The notes under the pieces: generated by a model
The model's database searches: none
What the model was told of the DNA's origin: nothing
Seen by the model: the letters and a program-made list of their open reading frames with translations, nothing else
Program-made: the position numbers and the translations under genes
Shown: positions 25,837 to 34,843 of the stretch, piece by piece
Numbering within the stretch: position 1 is the first letter of the stretch
Layout: each line of letters opens with the position of its first letter
NCBI GenBank assembly: GCA_963837805.1
Contig: CAWIOU010000035.1
Span: 186,001-250,000 of the forward strand
DNA from: Bog-756 sp963837805
Lineage (GTDB): Bacteria; Actinomycetota; Acidimicrobiia; Acidimicrobiales; RAAP-2
Direction: 5' to 3'
DNA length: 64,000 bases

Positions 25837-25944
25837 CTTCGGAGTAACCTTCTCGGGTCGCACGCAGTAGCAAAGCGGGGCGACATTGGCGAGTTGCCCG
25901 CCCGGACCCCGCGGACGCCTCCTGTTGGTCGACAGCTGGTATCT

Positions 25945-27798
25945 ATGGCGATCGAGCAACGACTGTCCAGTGTGCTCGCAGACTTCGCGCGGACCCTGAC
26001 GACGGACTTCCCGATTCAGGCCATCCTCGACCACCTGGTCGTCACCATCGTCGATGTGCTCCCGATCGACGCCGCGGGGGTGACCCTGATCGCACCGGGA
26101 TCGAGTCCGCACTTCATCGCCGCCTCCGACGAATCGGCCCTGTGCTTCGAGGAGCTCCAGACCGAACTGTGGGAGGGGCCGTGCCTGGCCGCCTACGAGA
26201 CCGGTGAGGCCGTGGCCATCGCCGACCTGGCCCACGACACCGCCTTCCCGAGGTTCGCCGAGCGGGCCAGCGCCGCCGGCCTGGTCGCCGTGTTCACCTT
26301 CCCCCTCCGCCAGGAGACCGGCCGGCTCGGAGCGCTCGACCTCTACTGCACCACCCCCGGGGCCCTCACCCAGGAGGCAATGGCCGCCGCCCAGACCCTG
26401 GCCGACGTGACCACCGCCTATCTCCTGAACGCACAGGCCCGAGCCGATCTCACCCAGTCCTACGAGGTCGCGCTCGAGAACTCCCTCCACGACTCGCTGA
26501 CCGGACTGCCCAACCGGGCCCTTCTCGTCCAACGCCTCGACCACGCCATCCGCCGCTCCCGGCGATCGAAGAAGACGGTGGCCATCCTGTTCGCCGATCT
26601 CGACCGCTTCAAGGTGGTCAACGACACCCACGGGCACCGGATCGGAGACGAGCTGCTCATCGCGGTGGCCGACCGCATCGGCGGGCTCCTCCGGCCGGGC
26701 GACACGCTGGCCCGGCTGGCCGGGGACGAGTTCATCATCCTCTGCGACGACCTCGAGATGCCGTCCCAGGCGGAACTGCTGGCCAACCGGGTGGGCACCG
26801 CGCTGGCCCGGCCCTTCCAACTGAGCGAAATCGAGGTGCAGCTCAGCGCCAGCGTGGGCATCGCCTTCGCCGGCCAGGGCTCCGATGTTCCCGAGCAGAT
26901 CATCCAGGACGCCGAGGCCGCCATGTACCAGGCCAAGCGCAAGGGTGGAGCCAGGTTCGGGACGATCGACCACGGCGAGCAGCATCTGGCCATCCGGAGG
27001 GCGGGCCTGACCCGCGATCTGCGGAACGCCCAGGCCCGGGGCGAGCTCTGGCTCAGCTACCAACCGATCGTGGCCACCGGCAGTGGACAGATCATCGGGA
27101 TCGAGGCCCTGCTGCGCTGGAATCACCCGACGCAGGGGATCATCGCCCCCAGCGTCACCGTCCCGCTCGCCGAACGGTCGGGGCTCATCGTGGGCATCGG
27201 GCGTTGGGTGATGGAACAGGCGCTCCTCGACCGCCAAGGTTGGATCCACCACGGCGGGCGGCCGGGTCTGTTCATGTCGGTCAACGTCTCGGTCGATCAA
27301 CTCATCGCCCCCGGCTTCGTCGACCTCGTCGCCGGAGTGGTCGCCGACACCCACACCGATCCCGCCACGGTGACCCTCGAGGTCACCGAGAGCGTCCTGA
27401 TCCGGGACAGCGGGAAGGCCCTGCTGGTGCTCGAGGCTCTCAAGGACATCGGCGTGGTCCTGGCCCTGGACGACTTCGGCACCGGGTACTCGTCGCTCAG
27501 TTATCTGAAGGAGCTCCCCGTCGACGTGATCAAGATCGATCGCAGCTTCATCGTCGACCTGCAGCGAGAAACCGCCAGCCGGCTCATCGTCGACGCCGTC
27601 GTGGGACTGGCCCACGGGCTGGAGATGACCGTCGTGGCCGAGGGGGTGGAGTCGTGCGATCAGCTGGCCGACGTCACCGCCATGGGGGTCGACTGCTATC
27701 AGGGCTACCACTTCGCCATGCCCATGTCGGCCGAGGCAGTGACGATCGACCGGCGGTTCCTGGCTCCCGCCGGCCTCAACGGCCTCGGCGTCGGGTGA
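25945..27798 (+). CDS. GAF-GGDEF-EAL cyclic-di-GMP turnover protein
   Basis: 617 residues from ATG 25945. An N-terminal GAF-type sensory domain (about 10-165) precedes a GGDEF domain (about 185-340) and an EAL domain (about 365-610). The cyclase signature reads AGDEF at 259-263, with an RPGD inhibitory site five residues before it; AGDEF variants can be active. The phosphodiesterase has EAL at 387-389 and DDFGTG at 509-514, plus NVSVDQL and VVAEGVES, so it is likely catalytic. No membrane segment. An in-frame TTG at 25894 is an alternative start. Which activity dominates cannot be read from sequence. Confidence 0.9.
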   Translation: MAIEQRLSSVLADFARTLTTDFPIQAILDHLVVTIVDVLPIDAAGVTLIAPGSSPHFIAASDESALCFEELQTELWEGPCLAAYETGEAVAIADLAHDTAFPRFAERASAAGLVAVFTFPLRQETGRLGALDLYCTTPGALTQEAMAAAQTLADVTTAYLLNAQARADLTQSYEVALENSLHDSLTGLPNRALLVQRLDHAIRRSRRSKKTVAILFADLDRFKVVNDTHGHRIGDELLIAVADRIGGLLRPGDTLARLAGDEFIILCDDLEMPSQAELLANRVGTALARPFQLSEIEVQLSASVGIAFAGQGSDVPEQIIQDAEAAMYQAKRKGGARFGTIDHGEQHLAIRRAGLTRDLRNAQARGELWLSYQPIVATGSGQIIGIEALLRWNHPTQGIIAPSVTVPLAERSGLIVGIGRWVMEQALLDRQGWIHHGGRPGLFMSVNVSVDQLIAPGFVDLVAGVVADTHTDPATVTLEVTESVLIRDSGKALLVLEALKDIGVVLALDDFGTGYSSLSYLKELPVDVIKIDRSFIVDLQRETASRLIVDAVVGLAHGLEMTVVAEGVESCDQLADVTAMGVDCYQGYHFAMPMSAEAVTIDRRFLAPAGLNGLGVG

Positions 27799-28100
27799 TG
27801 CCCTTGATGGGCCCGGATGGACGAAGCCAACCCCCTGGGCGTCCTCCCACCCGCTAGGCAAGCCTGTGTTCCGGGACGGACGGCCGTGGCACGGCGCAGG
27901 GATCCGCAGCCCCCGATCCGAGGCGCTCGACCCGATTTCCACCCGCTCGGAGCATCCCATTCACGCCTGAGACCGGACCTATCCGACACCGGCCCTTCGG
28001 ATGGGTGGAGAACCTGCCGATACCAGGTCGTGGGCAGTGAGCGCAGTGATCGTCGTCAATCCCCCACTACCGCGCCGGGCCTGCTGAGATCACGGGCGCC
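27799..28100. other. 302-base intergenic region between the two cyclic-di-GMP genes
   Basis: No supportable gene. Short open frames here lack ribosome sites and have flat codon use. I looked for a GEMM-type cyclic-di-GMP riboswitch because of the flanking genes, but the conserved core and tetraloop pattern are not convincingly present. It probably holds the promoter of the downstream gene. Confidence 0.4.
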
Positions 28101-30029
28101 GTGACCGGCGTGCCCGATAGCGCCCGGTCGCCGACCCCTGACCGGATCCCGGAGCTCCCCGGTCGGCATCACCCGGGACGAGGGCTGTTCCCGCTCAGCA
28201 TCCGGTCCTCGCTCGTGGTCGTCGTGCTCATCCCGATGGCCATGGCGGTCGGCCTGGCCACGGGCGTCGTGCTGGCCCAGTCGTCGACCCGCAGCCAGGC
28301 GCTCAGGACCCAGGGCTCCTCGTTGGTGCTCGACTCCCTCATCCGCGCCCGCGTGGCCGTGTACGACGAATACGTCCCCACGGCAGCGATCCTGGCCGCC
28401 ACCGAGTACCACATCTCCCCGGCGACGCTCGACTCACTCCTCGGCATCAACTTCCAGGCCGACCTGACCACGGCCCGACGGGCCATCGACGGCCTGGCCG
28501 CGTTCAAGCCCGGGGGGCCGTTCGCCACCGACTATTCGGGACTCGTCGCCCTCCGGCGGTCGGCCGACCGGGGCACGGCATCGCCGAAGGAGGTGGAGAC
28601 CTTCTTCAACGATCTCGGCTCGACGATCGATGCCCGGTGGGGGTCGAAGTTCGACCAGCTGCTGACCTCGAGCGAGGCGTCGGACTCGCCGTCGACCAAG
28701 GCCCGGCTGACCGGACTCGGTGCCTCGTTCGCTGCCTTCACCTCCGGCCTCGGTGAGGAGAGCCTGAAGGGAGGCGGGTCGCTGGAGACGGTGCTCACGG
28801 CTCCGGCCACTCCCGACGAGGTCCAGAGCCTCATCGTGAGCCATCAGCAGTTCGAATCAGCGGTCGCCGACTTTCCCGCCGCCCTCGGGCCGCATGGCGC
28901 CGCCGCGTGGAAGACCCTGATGGCGAGCCGGCCCGACGCCGCCTTCAGGGGTGATGTGCAGCTGGGCATCGCCGCCGGGCTCGGTGGAACTCCCCCTCTG
29001 GCCACCGATGCGAGCGGGATCGGTGGTGTCGGGAGGTCCGAAGTTGCCTGGGCCGATTCGCTGACCGACCTGGTGCTGGCCAGCTCCGCCGATCTCCGAG
29101 CCGCCACGGCCGCCCAGGCCAGCTCGGCCACGACCACCCTCTACGTCGTCTCCCTCTTCATGCTGTTCCTCGTCCTCACGGCCGTCGGGGCCGTGGTCAT
29201 CCTGGACCGGGCGGTCCGCCGGCCGCTGGCCCGCATCGTCGACGCCGCCGAATCGGTTCGGGAGGGCGAACTCGAGCTCCCCCAGCTCGAGGAGTCGGGA
29301 CCCCGGGAGCTGGCGCTGGCCGCGGGGGCGTTCAACGAGATGTCGTCCACCCTCCGGGCCGTGCAGGAGCAGGCCATCGCCCTCTCGCTCGGAGACCTGG
29401 ACGACCCCGTGCTGAGGCGGTCGCTTCCCGGACGTACCGGGGCGGCACTGCAATCAGCCCTCAACGAGCTCCAGGCGTCGGTGCGGACCAGCAACCGGCA
29501 GCGCGAGGCACTGTTCGAGCGGGCTACCCGTGACTCGCTGACCGGGCTGCTCAACCGGGGAGCGGCCCTCGAAGCCCTCGAGCTCGACCTGGCCAGCGTG
29601 CATCGGAGCCGCGGCGAGCTCGCCCTCACCGTCCTGTTCATCGACCTCGACGAGCTCAAGAAGATGAACGACTCACTCGGTCACGACGGCGGCGACGCCG
29701 CCATTCGGTCGGTGGCCGACGCACTCCGGGCCGCCACCCGGGCCTCGGACGTGGTGGCCCGGTTCGGCGGGGACGAGTTCGTCGTGGGGTGGCTGGGGAA
29801 CGACGGATCCGATGCGCCGGCGCTCCTCGCCGATCGGATCAGCCGGTATGTGTCCCATTCGGTGGTGGAGAGCGATCAGGGCACGTTCACCATCGGGTGC
29901 AGCATCGGGGTGGCCGTCTCCCAGCCCAGCGACCGTTCCGTCGAGACACTGATCGAACGCGCCGACCAGGCCTTGTACGCAGCCAAGTCGAGGGGCCGGG
30001 GACAGATCCGATGGTTCAGCCCGGTGTGA
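28101..30029 (+). CDS. Membrane diguanylate cyclase with HAMP and GGDEF domains
   Basis: 642 residues. TM1 at about 33-55 (SSLVVVVLIPMAMAVGLATG) and TM2 at about 345-370 (LYVVSLFMLFLVLTAVGAVV) enclose a 290-residue extracytoplasmic sensory region, mostly helical. A HAMP linker (RRPLARIVDAAESV) follows, then GGDEF at 556-560 with RASD inhibitory I-site at 547-550, and RDSLTGLLNRGAAL at the domain start. All catalytic features are canonical, so it should make cyclic-di-GMP in response to an unknown external signal. GTG start at 28101. Confidence 0.92.
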   Translation: MTGVPDSARSPTPDRIPELPGRHHPGRGLFPLSIRSSLVVVVLIPMAMAVGLATGVVLAQSSTRSQALRTQGSSLVLDSLIRARVAVYDEYVPTAAILAATEYHISPATLDSLLGINFQADLTTARRAIDGLAAFKPGGPFATDYSGLVALRRSADRGTASPKEVETFFNDLGSTIDARWGSKFDQLLTSSEASDSPSTKARLTGLGASFAAFTSGLGEESLKGGGSLETVLTAPATPDEVQSLIVSHQQFESAVADFPAALGPHGAAAWKTLMASRPDAAFRGDVQLGIAAGLGGTPPLATDASGIGGVGRSEVAWADSLTDLVLASSADLRAATAAQASSATTTLYVVSLFMLFLVLTAVGAVVILDRAVRRPLARIVDAAESVREGELELPQLEESGPRELALAAGAFNEMSSTLRAVQEQAIALSLGDLDDPVLRRSLPGRTGAALQSALNELQASVRTSNRQREALFERATRDSLTGLLNRGAALEALELDLASVHRSRGELALTVLFIDLDELKKMNDSLGHDGGDAAIRSVADALRAATRASDVVARFGGDEFVVGWLGNDGSDAPALLADRISRYVSHSVVESDQGTFTIGCSIGVAVSQPSDRSVETLIERADQALYAAKSRGRGQIRWFSPV

Positions 30030-30045
30030 GCCCAAGGCCGGCGGA

Positions 30046-30399
30046 TCAGTTCAGATGGTTCTGCCAGTCCGGGGGTACCCGCCCCGCCGGCCCCGGCGTC
30101 GGCTGGTCGAGAGGATGGTGGAGCGGTGCGGCCAGGACCGGACCTTCGAAAAACTGCTCCGAGGCGTAGTCCCAGAACCAGTCCTCGCCGGGCTCGAAGC
30201 TGCGTATGACGGTATGACCCTCGCTCCGGGCGTGCTTGGTGGCGTGTTGGCTCGGTGAATTGTCGCAGCACCCGATGACGCCGCATTTGGCGCACCGCCT
30301 CAGGTGGAGCCACCACCCCCCGGCCTGCAGACACTCCACGCAGCCACTGCCACTCGGGGGGACGGACGGATCGACCTGATCGTCCGGTCCCTCAGGCAC
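30046..30399 (-). CDS. UBP-type zinc finger protein
   Basis: 117 residues from GTG 30399. Contains the bacterial ZnF-UBP pattern: CVECLQAGGWWLHLRRCAKC, GVIGCCDNSPSQHATKHARS and EGHTVIRSFEPGEDWFW, with Cys and His ligands in order. In bacteria these small proteins are common but of unknown function, often attached to redox or signalling proteins. GAAGGG lies six bases before GTG 30399; a GTG six codons earlier is possible. It overlaps the end of the upstream 62-residue gene by 8 bases. Confidence 0.8.
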   Translation of the reverse strand: MPEGPDDQVDPSVPPSGSGCVECLQAGGWWLHLRRCAKCGVIGCCDNSPSQHATKHARSEGHTVIRSFEPGEDWFWDYASEQFFEGPVLAAPLHHPLDQPTPGPAGRVPPDWQNHLN

Positions 30400-30580
30400 T
30401 GAAGCCCTTCGCCGCACTCACCCGCGCCGCCAGAACCTCGAGCGCCTCCTGGGCCCCATCGGGGATGTGAGCGGCGGCTTCGCCGTCATCGCCTACGCCA
30501 TCCATGGCCCGCACCAACAGCGCCATGGCCTGGACCAGTCCTGTCGCGGCATCTCTGACCGCATCCGTCTCCGGGCTCAC
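30392..30580 (-). CDS. Small conserved-looking hypothetical protein (62 residues)
   Basis: MSPETDAVRDAATGLVQAMA begins an all-helical acidic protein without cysteines. Not recognised. Its stop overlaps the UBP zinc finger gene, so they are presumably one transcript. Codon third positions are G/C-rich as in real genes of this window. Confidence 0.5.
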   Translation of the reverse strand: MSPETDAVRDAATGLVQAMALLVRAMDGVGDDGEAAAHIPDGAQEALEVLAARVSAAKGFSA

Positions 30581-30661
30581 GATGAACCGCCTTTCTGTCT
30601 CGCTCGATGCTCCGGTGTCGGATCATACGGTGACCGGCGAGCGACCCGCTCAGGATCGGGC

Positions 30662-32170
30662 CTAGAGGACGAGGTGCTCGTAGGACTCGGGATTCTCCAT
30701 GTTCTCGGCCATGTGCTTCTCCTCCTCCTCGGGTGATTCCTTGGTCCGGAGGAGAAGGGGGGCGACGGCCAGCCCGACCAGCACGCAGCCGGCGGCGATG
30801 AGGAGCGCCAAACGGTAGCCGTCGGTCAACGCCCCGATGAGGTCGTGGCCTCCGGCGACGAGGGATTTGGTGCGGTTAGTGGCCACCGTGCTGAGCACGG
30901 CCAGACCGACGGCGGCGGCCATCTGCTGGGAGACGTTGACGATGCCCGAGCCCAATCCGGCGTCGGCGTTGGGGATCTCCGACATCCCGATCTGGAGCAA
31001 CGGCATGAACGACGACCCGGCGCCCAGGCCGAGCAGGAGGAGGGCGAAGAAGACCTGGGGGAAGTAGCCGGGATCACGCCCCGCCGTGGCCAGCAGGAGG
31101 AGGCCCAGGGCGGCGGTGAACATACCGGGATAGGCCACTCGCCGGGGGCCGAAGCGATTGACCAGACGGGCGGCGACCCCGGCGGACATGGCCGCCATCC
31201 CCACGGTGGCGGGCATGAAGGCCAGGCCGGTCCGCACCGGGCTGTAGCCGAGCACGTGCTCGAAGTAGAGGGCCCCGATGAAGAAGGTCGAGAACATCCC
31301 CGTGGCGATGAGCCCCCGGATGACGCTCGAGCCGGTCAGGCTGCGCAGTTTGAGGATCCGCAGCGGCATGATCGGATTCTCGAGCCTGGACTCCAGGACG
31401 ACGAAGGCACTGAAGAGCACGACGGCGACGGCGATACAGCCCAGGGTCTCCGTGGAGCCCCAGCCCAGGCGTGACGCGGTGACGATGCCGTAGATCCCGA
31501 TCATCAGGGAGACGGTGACCAGCACCGACCCGACGACGTCGACGCCCTGCCTGATGCCGAGCCCGGCGTTCTCGACGATGAGGGCTCGGCCGAGGAGCAG
31601 GGTGGCGATGCCGATGGGCACGTTCACGAAGAAGATCCAGTGCCAGCTCAGCGCCTGGGTCAGTACCCCGCCGGCCAGAAGGCCGATCGAGCCGCCGCCC
31701 ACGGCCACGAAGACGTAGGCGCTCATCGCCTTGGCCCGTTCCTTGGCGCTCGGGAACTCGGTGACGATGATGGCCACGATGACCGATGACGACAGTGCCC
31801 CGCCGATGCCCTGGACGAAGCGGGCCGCCACCAGCATGGCTTGGCTCTCGGCCGACCCGCAGGCGATCGAAGCCAGGGTGAATACGGTCACCCCGGCCAG
31901 GAACACCTTCTTGCGGCCGATCAGGTCACCGAGGCGCCCGGCCATGAGGAGGAAGCTCCCGAAGGAGATGAGGTAGGCATCGACCACCCAGGTCAGGTCG
32001 GACTGGCTGAAATGCAGGCTGTGCTGGATGTCGGGGAGGGCCACATTGACGATGGAGCCGTCCAGGGCGTTCATCAGCATGGCCAGGCACACCACCACCA
32101 GGGCGACCCACCGGCGGCGGTCGCTGGCGGTCGAGGTCGGGGGAATGGTCACTGATGCTGGGATAGTCAT
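30662..32170 (-). CDS. MFS transporter, DHA2 (14-helix) drug-efflux type
   Basis: 502 residues with about 14 hydrophobic segments. Motif C-type MLMNALDGSIVNVALPDIQ at TM1 and motif A-type GRLGDLIGRKKVF between TM2 and TM3 are characteristic of EmrB/QacA proton antiporters. The last 30 residues are acidic (SPEEEEKHMAENMENPE) and cytoplasmic. Divergent from a marR gene 55 bases away, with an inverted repeat covering the MFS start codon, so it is probably a MarR-controlled efflux pump for hydrophobic compounds. Confidence 0.9.
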   Translation of the reverse strand: MTIPASVTIPPTSTASDRRRWVALVVVCLAMLMNALDGSIVNVALPDIQHSLHFSQSDLTWVVDAYLISFGSFLLMAGRLGDLIGRKKVFLAGVTVFTLASIACGSAESQAMLVAARFVQGIGGALSSSVIVAIIVTEFPSAKERAKAMSAYVFVAVGGGSIGLLAGGVLTQALSWHWIFFVNVPIGIATLLLGRALIVENAGLGIRQGVDVVGSVLVTVSLMIGIYGIVTASRLGWGSTETLGCIAVAVVLFSAFVVLESRLENPIMPLRILKLRSLTGSSVIRGLIATGMFSTFFIGALYFEHVLGYSPVRTGLAFMPATVGMAAMSAGVAARLVNRFGPRRVAYPGMFTAALGLLLLATAGRDPGYFPQVFFALLLLGLGAGSSFMPLLQIGMSEIPNADAGLGSGIVNVSQQMAAAVGLAVLSTVATNRTKSLVAGGHDLIGALTDGYRLALLIAAGCVLVGLAVAPLLLRTKESPEEEEKHMAENMENPESYEHLVL

Positions 32171-32186
32171 GACTTAGGGACTATCC
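32161..32186. promoter_or_regulatory. Inverted repeat over the MFS start, likely MarR operator
   Basis: Perfect 8-base arms GGATAGTC (32161-32168) and GACTATCC (32179-32186) are separated by 10 bases. The left arm touches the MFS start codon. CCTATAGG, itself a palindrome, overlaps the right arm at 32185-32192. Position in the 55-base gap between marR and its probable target suggests autoregulated repression. Confidence 0.6.
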
Positions 32187-32225
32187 TATAGGGGTGATCG
32201 ATATGGCGGTAGCGCTAGGCTCGAG

Positions 32226-32675
32226 ATGGTGAAGGCAGCGCTGACTGCCCCGCCCACCACGGGGACGATCGTGCTCCTGACCAGGCTGGCCAGGGTCGTC
32301 TACCGGCGCTCCACCGTCGAGCTGGTGGGGATGAACATCAAGAACATGGGCGTGCTGGCCTACCTGCGGGACCATCCCGGTGTGTCGCAGGGGACGATGA
32401 CCGACGACTTGTCCATCGATTCCAACACGGGCGTCCTCGTGCTCAACGATCTGGAGGACCTCGAGTACGTGGAACGGCGGCGCGACCCGGCCGACCGGCG
32501 GCGCCACCTGGTCGACGTCACCCCGGCCGGTCTCGCCGCCCTCGAGCAGGCCGAGTTGGCCCAGGGGACCATCGAGGACGAGATCCTGGGCCGGCTGAGC
32601 GAATCGGAACGGGCTACCTTCCGACAGTTACTGGTGAAGGCGTTGGAGGATCATCTCCCGGCGCCGGGCGAGTAG
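32226..32675 (+). CDS. MarR family transcriptional regulator
   Basis: 149 residues with the MarR winged helix: MGVLAYLRDHPGVSQGTMTD, SIDSNTGVLVLNDLEDLEYV and the wing RRRDPADRRRHLVDVTPAG. Dimerisation helices flank it. Divergent from the DHA2 transporter. ATG 32226 lacks a strong ribosome site; GTG two codons later in the same frame does not exist, so this start is kept. Confidence 0.88.
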   Translation: MVKAALTAPPTTGTIVLLTRLARVVYRRSTVELVGMNIKNMGVLAYLRDHPGVSQGTMTDDLSIDSNTGVLVLNDLEDLEYVERRRDPADRRRHLVDVTPAGLAALEQAELAQGTIEDEILGRLSESERATFRQLLVKALEDHLPAPGE

Positions 32676-32686
32676 CCACATCCTGC

Positions 32687-32701
32687 CCGGACAAGGTCCG
32701 G
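32687..32701. terminator. Hairpin between convergent marR and hxlR genes
   Basis: CCGGAC (32687-32692) and GTCCGG (32696-32701) form a perfect 6-bp stem on a 3-base loop, 11 bases after the marR stop and 21 bases from the opposing hxlR stop. Confidence 0.5.
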
Positions 32702-32722
32702 ACGGGAGCCGGACGAGAGCCC

Positions 32723-33076
32723 TCAGGTGCTGCGCCCGCCCGGGGCGCCACGCGGATCGAGGAGCTGTTCGCTTCCCCACCGCTCGAGCGCCTCGAAGGC
32801 CGGGCGAAGGGCTTCGCCGCTTGCCGTCAACCGGTAGCTCACATTGACGGGCGGCCCGTCATCCACTTCTCGCGTCAGCAGGCCTGCGTCCGCCAGCTCG
32901 CACAGGCGCTCGGACAGCATGCGTTCGCTCATCCCCGGTACCAGCCGAACGATCTGGGAGAAGCGAAGCGGGCCGTCGAACAGGGTGACGATGATCAACC
33001 CGGTCCATCGCTTCCCGAGGAGCGAGAAGACGTGAGTGATCGCCTCGCAGACCCCCTGCTCCCCCTCCGTCGCCAT
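32723..33076 (-). CDS. HxlR family transcriptional regulator
   Basis: 117 residues. GKRWTGLIIVTLFDGPLRFS, RLVPGMSERMLSERLCELAD and the wing VNVSYRLTASGEAL match HxlR/YodB-type winged-helix proteins. A Cys at about residue 9 (QGVCEAITHVFSLLG) is in the position of the redox-sensing Cys of this family. Divergent from a DoxX gene with a palindrome between them; HxlR-DoxX pairs are common and usually answer electrophile or disulfide stress. Confidence 0.88.
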   Translation of the reverse strand: MATEGEQGVCEAITHVFSLLGKRWTGLIIVTLFDGPLRFSQIVRLVPGMSERMLSERLCELADAGLLTREVDDGPPVNVSYRLTASGEALRPAFEALERWGSEQLLDPRGAPGGRST

Positions 33077-33098
33077 TGTGACGATGCTACCAATCCCT

Positions 33099-33123
33099 AG
33101 TAGCTTTCTTTAAGTAAGCGACT
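33099..33123. promoter_or_regulatory. 25-bp palindrome between hxlR and doxX, candidate HxlR operator
   Basis: The core follows CTT-n-CTT-n-AAG-n-AAG (33104-33118), extended by GC pairs and by AGT...ACT at the outer ends; 10 of 12 symmetric pairs match. It is centred on 33111, 35 bases from the hxlR start and 57 from the doxX start, in the only AT-rich part of the gap. Operator role inferred from position and symmetry. Confidence 0.55.
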
Positions 33124-33167
33124 TGGGCGACCGGGCGTCGCCTCACGACAAGATGCGGAGGACCAGG

Positions 33168-33734
33168 ATGCGTCACTTCGGACTACTGGCCACACGAGCG
33201 GTCTTCGGAAGCTATCTCGCCGTCCACGGCGCGCAGAAGCTGTTCGGATCGTTCGGAGGCTACGGGCTCGATGCCACCGGGGCCGGATTCGAATCGATGG
33301 GCATGAAGCCGGGGAAGGTCATGGCCGCAGCAGCCGGTGCCAGTGAGTTCGGCGGGGGCATTCTGACGGCTACCGGCATCGCAGAACCATTGGGACCGTT
33401 GGTCATCGCCGGCACCATGGTGGTGGCCAGTGCCACCCACCGCAAGAACGGCCCACTCATGCAGAACGGCGGGTTCGAGCTTCCCCTCACCAATCTCGCC
33501 GTGGCCGTCGCCCTGCTGAGCTCAGGCCTGGGTCGCTACACGCTCGGTCCACGCCTGCCGAAGTCGTTGGTCAAACTGGCCGTTGTCGGCGGAACGGTGA
33601 TGGCGGCAGCCTCGCTCTTCCAGCTCCTGACGGCCGAACCGGCGTCGGATTCGCAGGATGACGTGGGTTCTGATGCGGACGGTGGTGCTGAGGCCGACGG
33701 AGGTTCCCGAGCAGAGGAGAGCGCGGCTTCGTAA
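33168..33734 (+). CDS. DoxX family membrane protein
   Basis: 188 residues from ATG 33168, which has GGAGGA five bases upstream; a longer frame begins at 33123. FGLLATRAVFGSYLAVHGAQ, GFESMGMKPGKVMAAAAG and FGGGILTATGIAEPLGPLVI are typical DoxX segments with four membrane helices. The C-terminal 35 residues are acidic and Ser/Gly-rich (DDVGSDADGGAEADGG) and probably disordered. Divergent from hxlR. It shares the GxGxxFESxGMKPG pattern with the DoxX protein at 18.1 kb. Confidence 0.84.
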   Translation: MRHFGLLATRAVFGSYLAVHGAQKLFGSFGGYGLDATGAGFESMGMKPGKVMAAAAGASEFGGGILTATGIAEPLGPLVIAGTMVVASATHRKNGPLMQNGGFELPLTNLAVAVALLSSGLGRYTLGPRLPKSLVKLAVVGGTVMAAASLFQLLTAEPASDSQDDVGSDADGGAEADGGSRAEESAAS

Positions 33735-33855
33735 GATGTGCGGTCCAACAGGAAATCCACCACTACACCCAAGGTGAAGCAATGGATGTCGGATCGTTGT
33801 TCAGGACTCATCGATCTCTCGGCGCACATCGGCTCGTGGGACTGGCGGACGAACG

Positions 33856-34764
33856 ATGACCGTCGCATTCGCACTGTCCGGCGGCGGGAATCTCGGACCC
33901 ATGCAGGCCGGAACTGTGCTCGCCCTGATGGAGGGGGGCATCGAACCCGATCTTCTCGTCGGAACCTCCGTCGGGGCACTGAACGCGGCGTTTCTCTCGT
34001 CGCGTCCCGGTAGAGACGGGGCCAGGGCCCTCGTCGAGGCGTGGTCGGTTCTGCGACGGTCCGAAGCGATCCATCTGAGCGCGGTCACCGTCCTGGCCGG
34101 GTTCGTCGGCCTCAACGACCATCTCATCTCCGATCAGCAGCTGCGCCGCCTGATCCGGCATTGGATCGAGTTCGACCGGATCGAACAAGGTTCGGTCCCG
34201 CTCGCCGTGACCGCCACCGATGCTCTCAGCGGCGAGTGCGCCGTCTTCACACGCGGTGACGCCGAGGCGGCACTGGCCGCCAGTTCCGCCATTCCCGGCC
34301 TGTTCCCGCCGGTGCAGATCGATGGTCACTGGTTCGTGGACGGAAGCCTGTCGGCCAACCAGCCGGTCCTGCAGGCCCAGGCCCTCGGTGCCGACGACAT
34401 CTACGTCATCACCACGGCGACAGCGCCTCGGCAACGACCCCCTCGAGGTGCCGTCGCCCTGGCCATGAACTCGGTGTCCCTGGTGACCTCCCGGGTCTCC
34501 CGCAATGAGCTGGCCGAGGCCTCCCGACGAGCGGAGCACCGAGGTGGACGGGTGATGGTCGTGCCGTCGTCGGCGCCTCCGGCACCGGGACCGCTCGACT
34601 TTCGTCGCAGTGCGTCGCTCGCGGGTGCCGCGTATCAACGAGCGCGTCAATGGCTGGCCGAAGAGGCGCCGGTGGACTCCGGTTCCAATCCGCTCGAGAC
34701 TGGCGACGAGTATTCGCCGATCCATCGGCTCCCCGCCGATCGGCGGGACACCGCCGACCGGTAG
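33856..34764 (+). CDS. Patatin-like phospholipase
   Basis: 302 residues. Oxyanion hole ALSGGGNLGPMQAGT, nucleophile elbow GTSVGALNA (GxSxG, Ser about residue 38), and the second catalytic residue in FVDGSLSANQP, with DGS rather than DGG/A. SSAIPGLFPPVQIDG precedes it, as in RssA/YchK-type bacterial patatins. No signal peptide, so cytosolic lipid acyl hydrolase is expected. Single-gene unit facing a hypothetical gene. Confidence 0.88.
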   Translation: MTVAFALSGGGNLGPMQAGTVLALMEGGIEPDLLVGTSVGALNAAFLSSRPGRDGARALVEAWSVLRRSEAIHLSAVTVLAGFVGLNDHLISDQQLRRLIRHWIEFDRIEQGSVPLAVTATDALSGECAVFTRGDAEAALAASSAIPGLFPPVQIDGHWFVDGSLSANQPVLQAQALGADDIYVITTATAPRQRPPRGAVALAMNSVSLVTSRVSRNELAEASRRAEHRGGRVMVVPSSAPPAPGPLDFRRSASLAGAAYQRARQWLAEEAPVDSGSNPLETGDEYSPIHRLPADRRDTADR

Positions 34765-34843
34765 CCCGGGGACCGAATTACCAGCCGACTCGGTGGGTTC
34801 GTCTCCGGTCGGGTGCCCATGCCCGGACGCCTGGTTGGGCGGC

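Noticed and set aside
26719..26733. AGDEF instead of GGDEF as evidence for a dead cyclase
   Set aside because: Ala in the first position occurs in active cyclases, and the I-site and other residues are intact.
27799..28100. Possible cyclic-di-GMP (GEMM) riboswitch between the two GGDEF genes
   Set aside because: Some GC-A-rich fragments resemble pieces of the motif, but the conserved core order and tetraloop pairing are not present.
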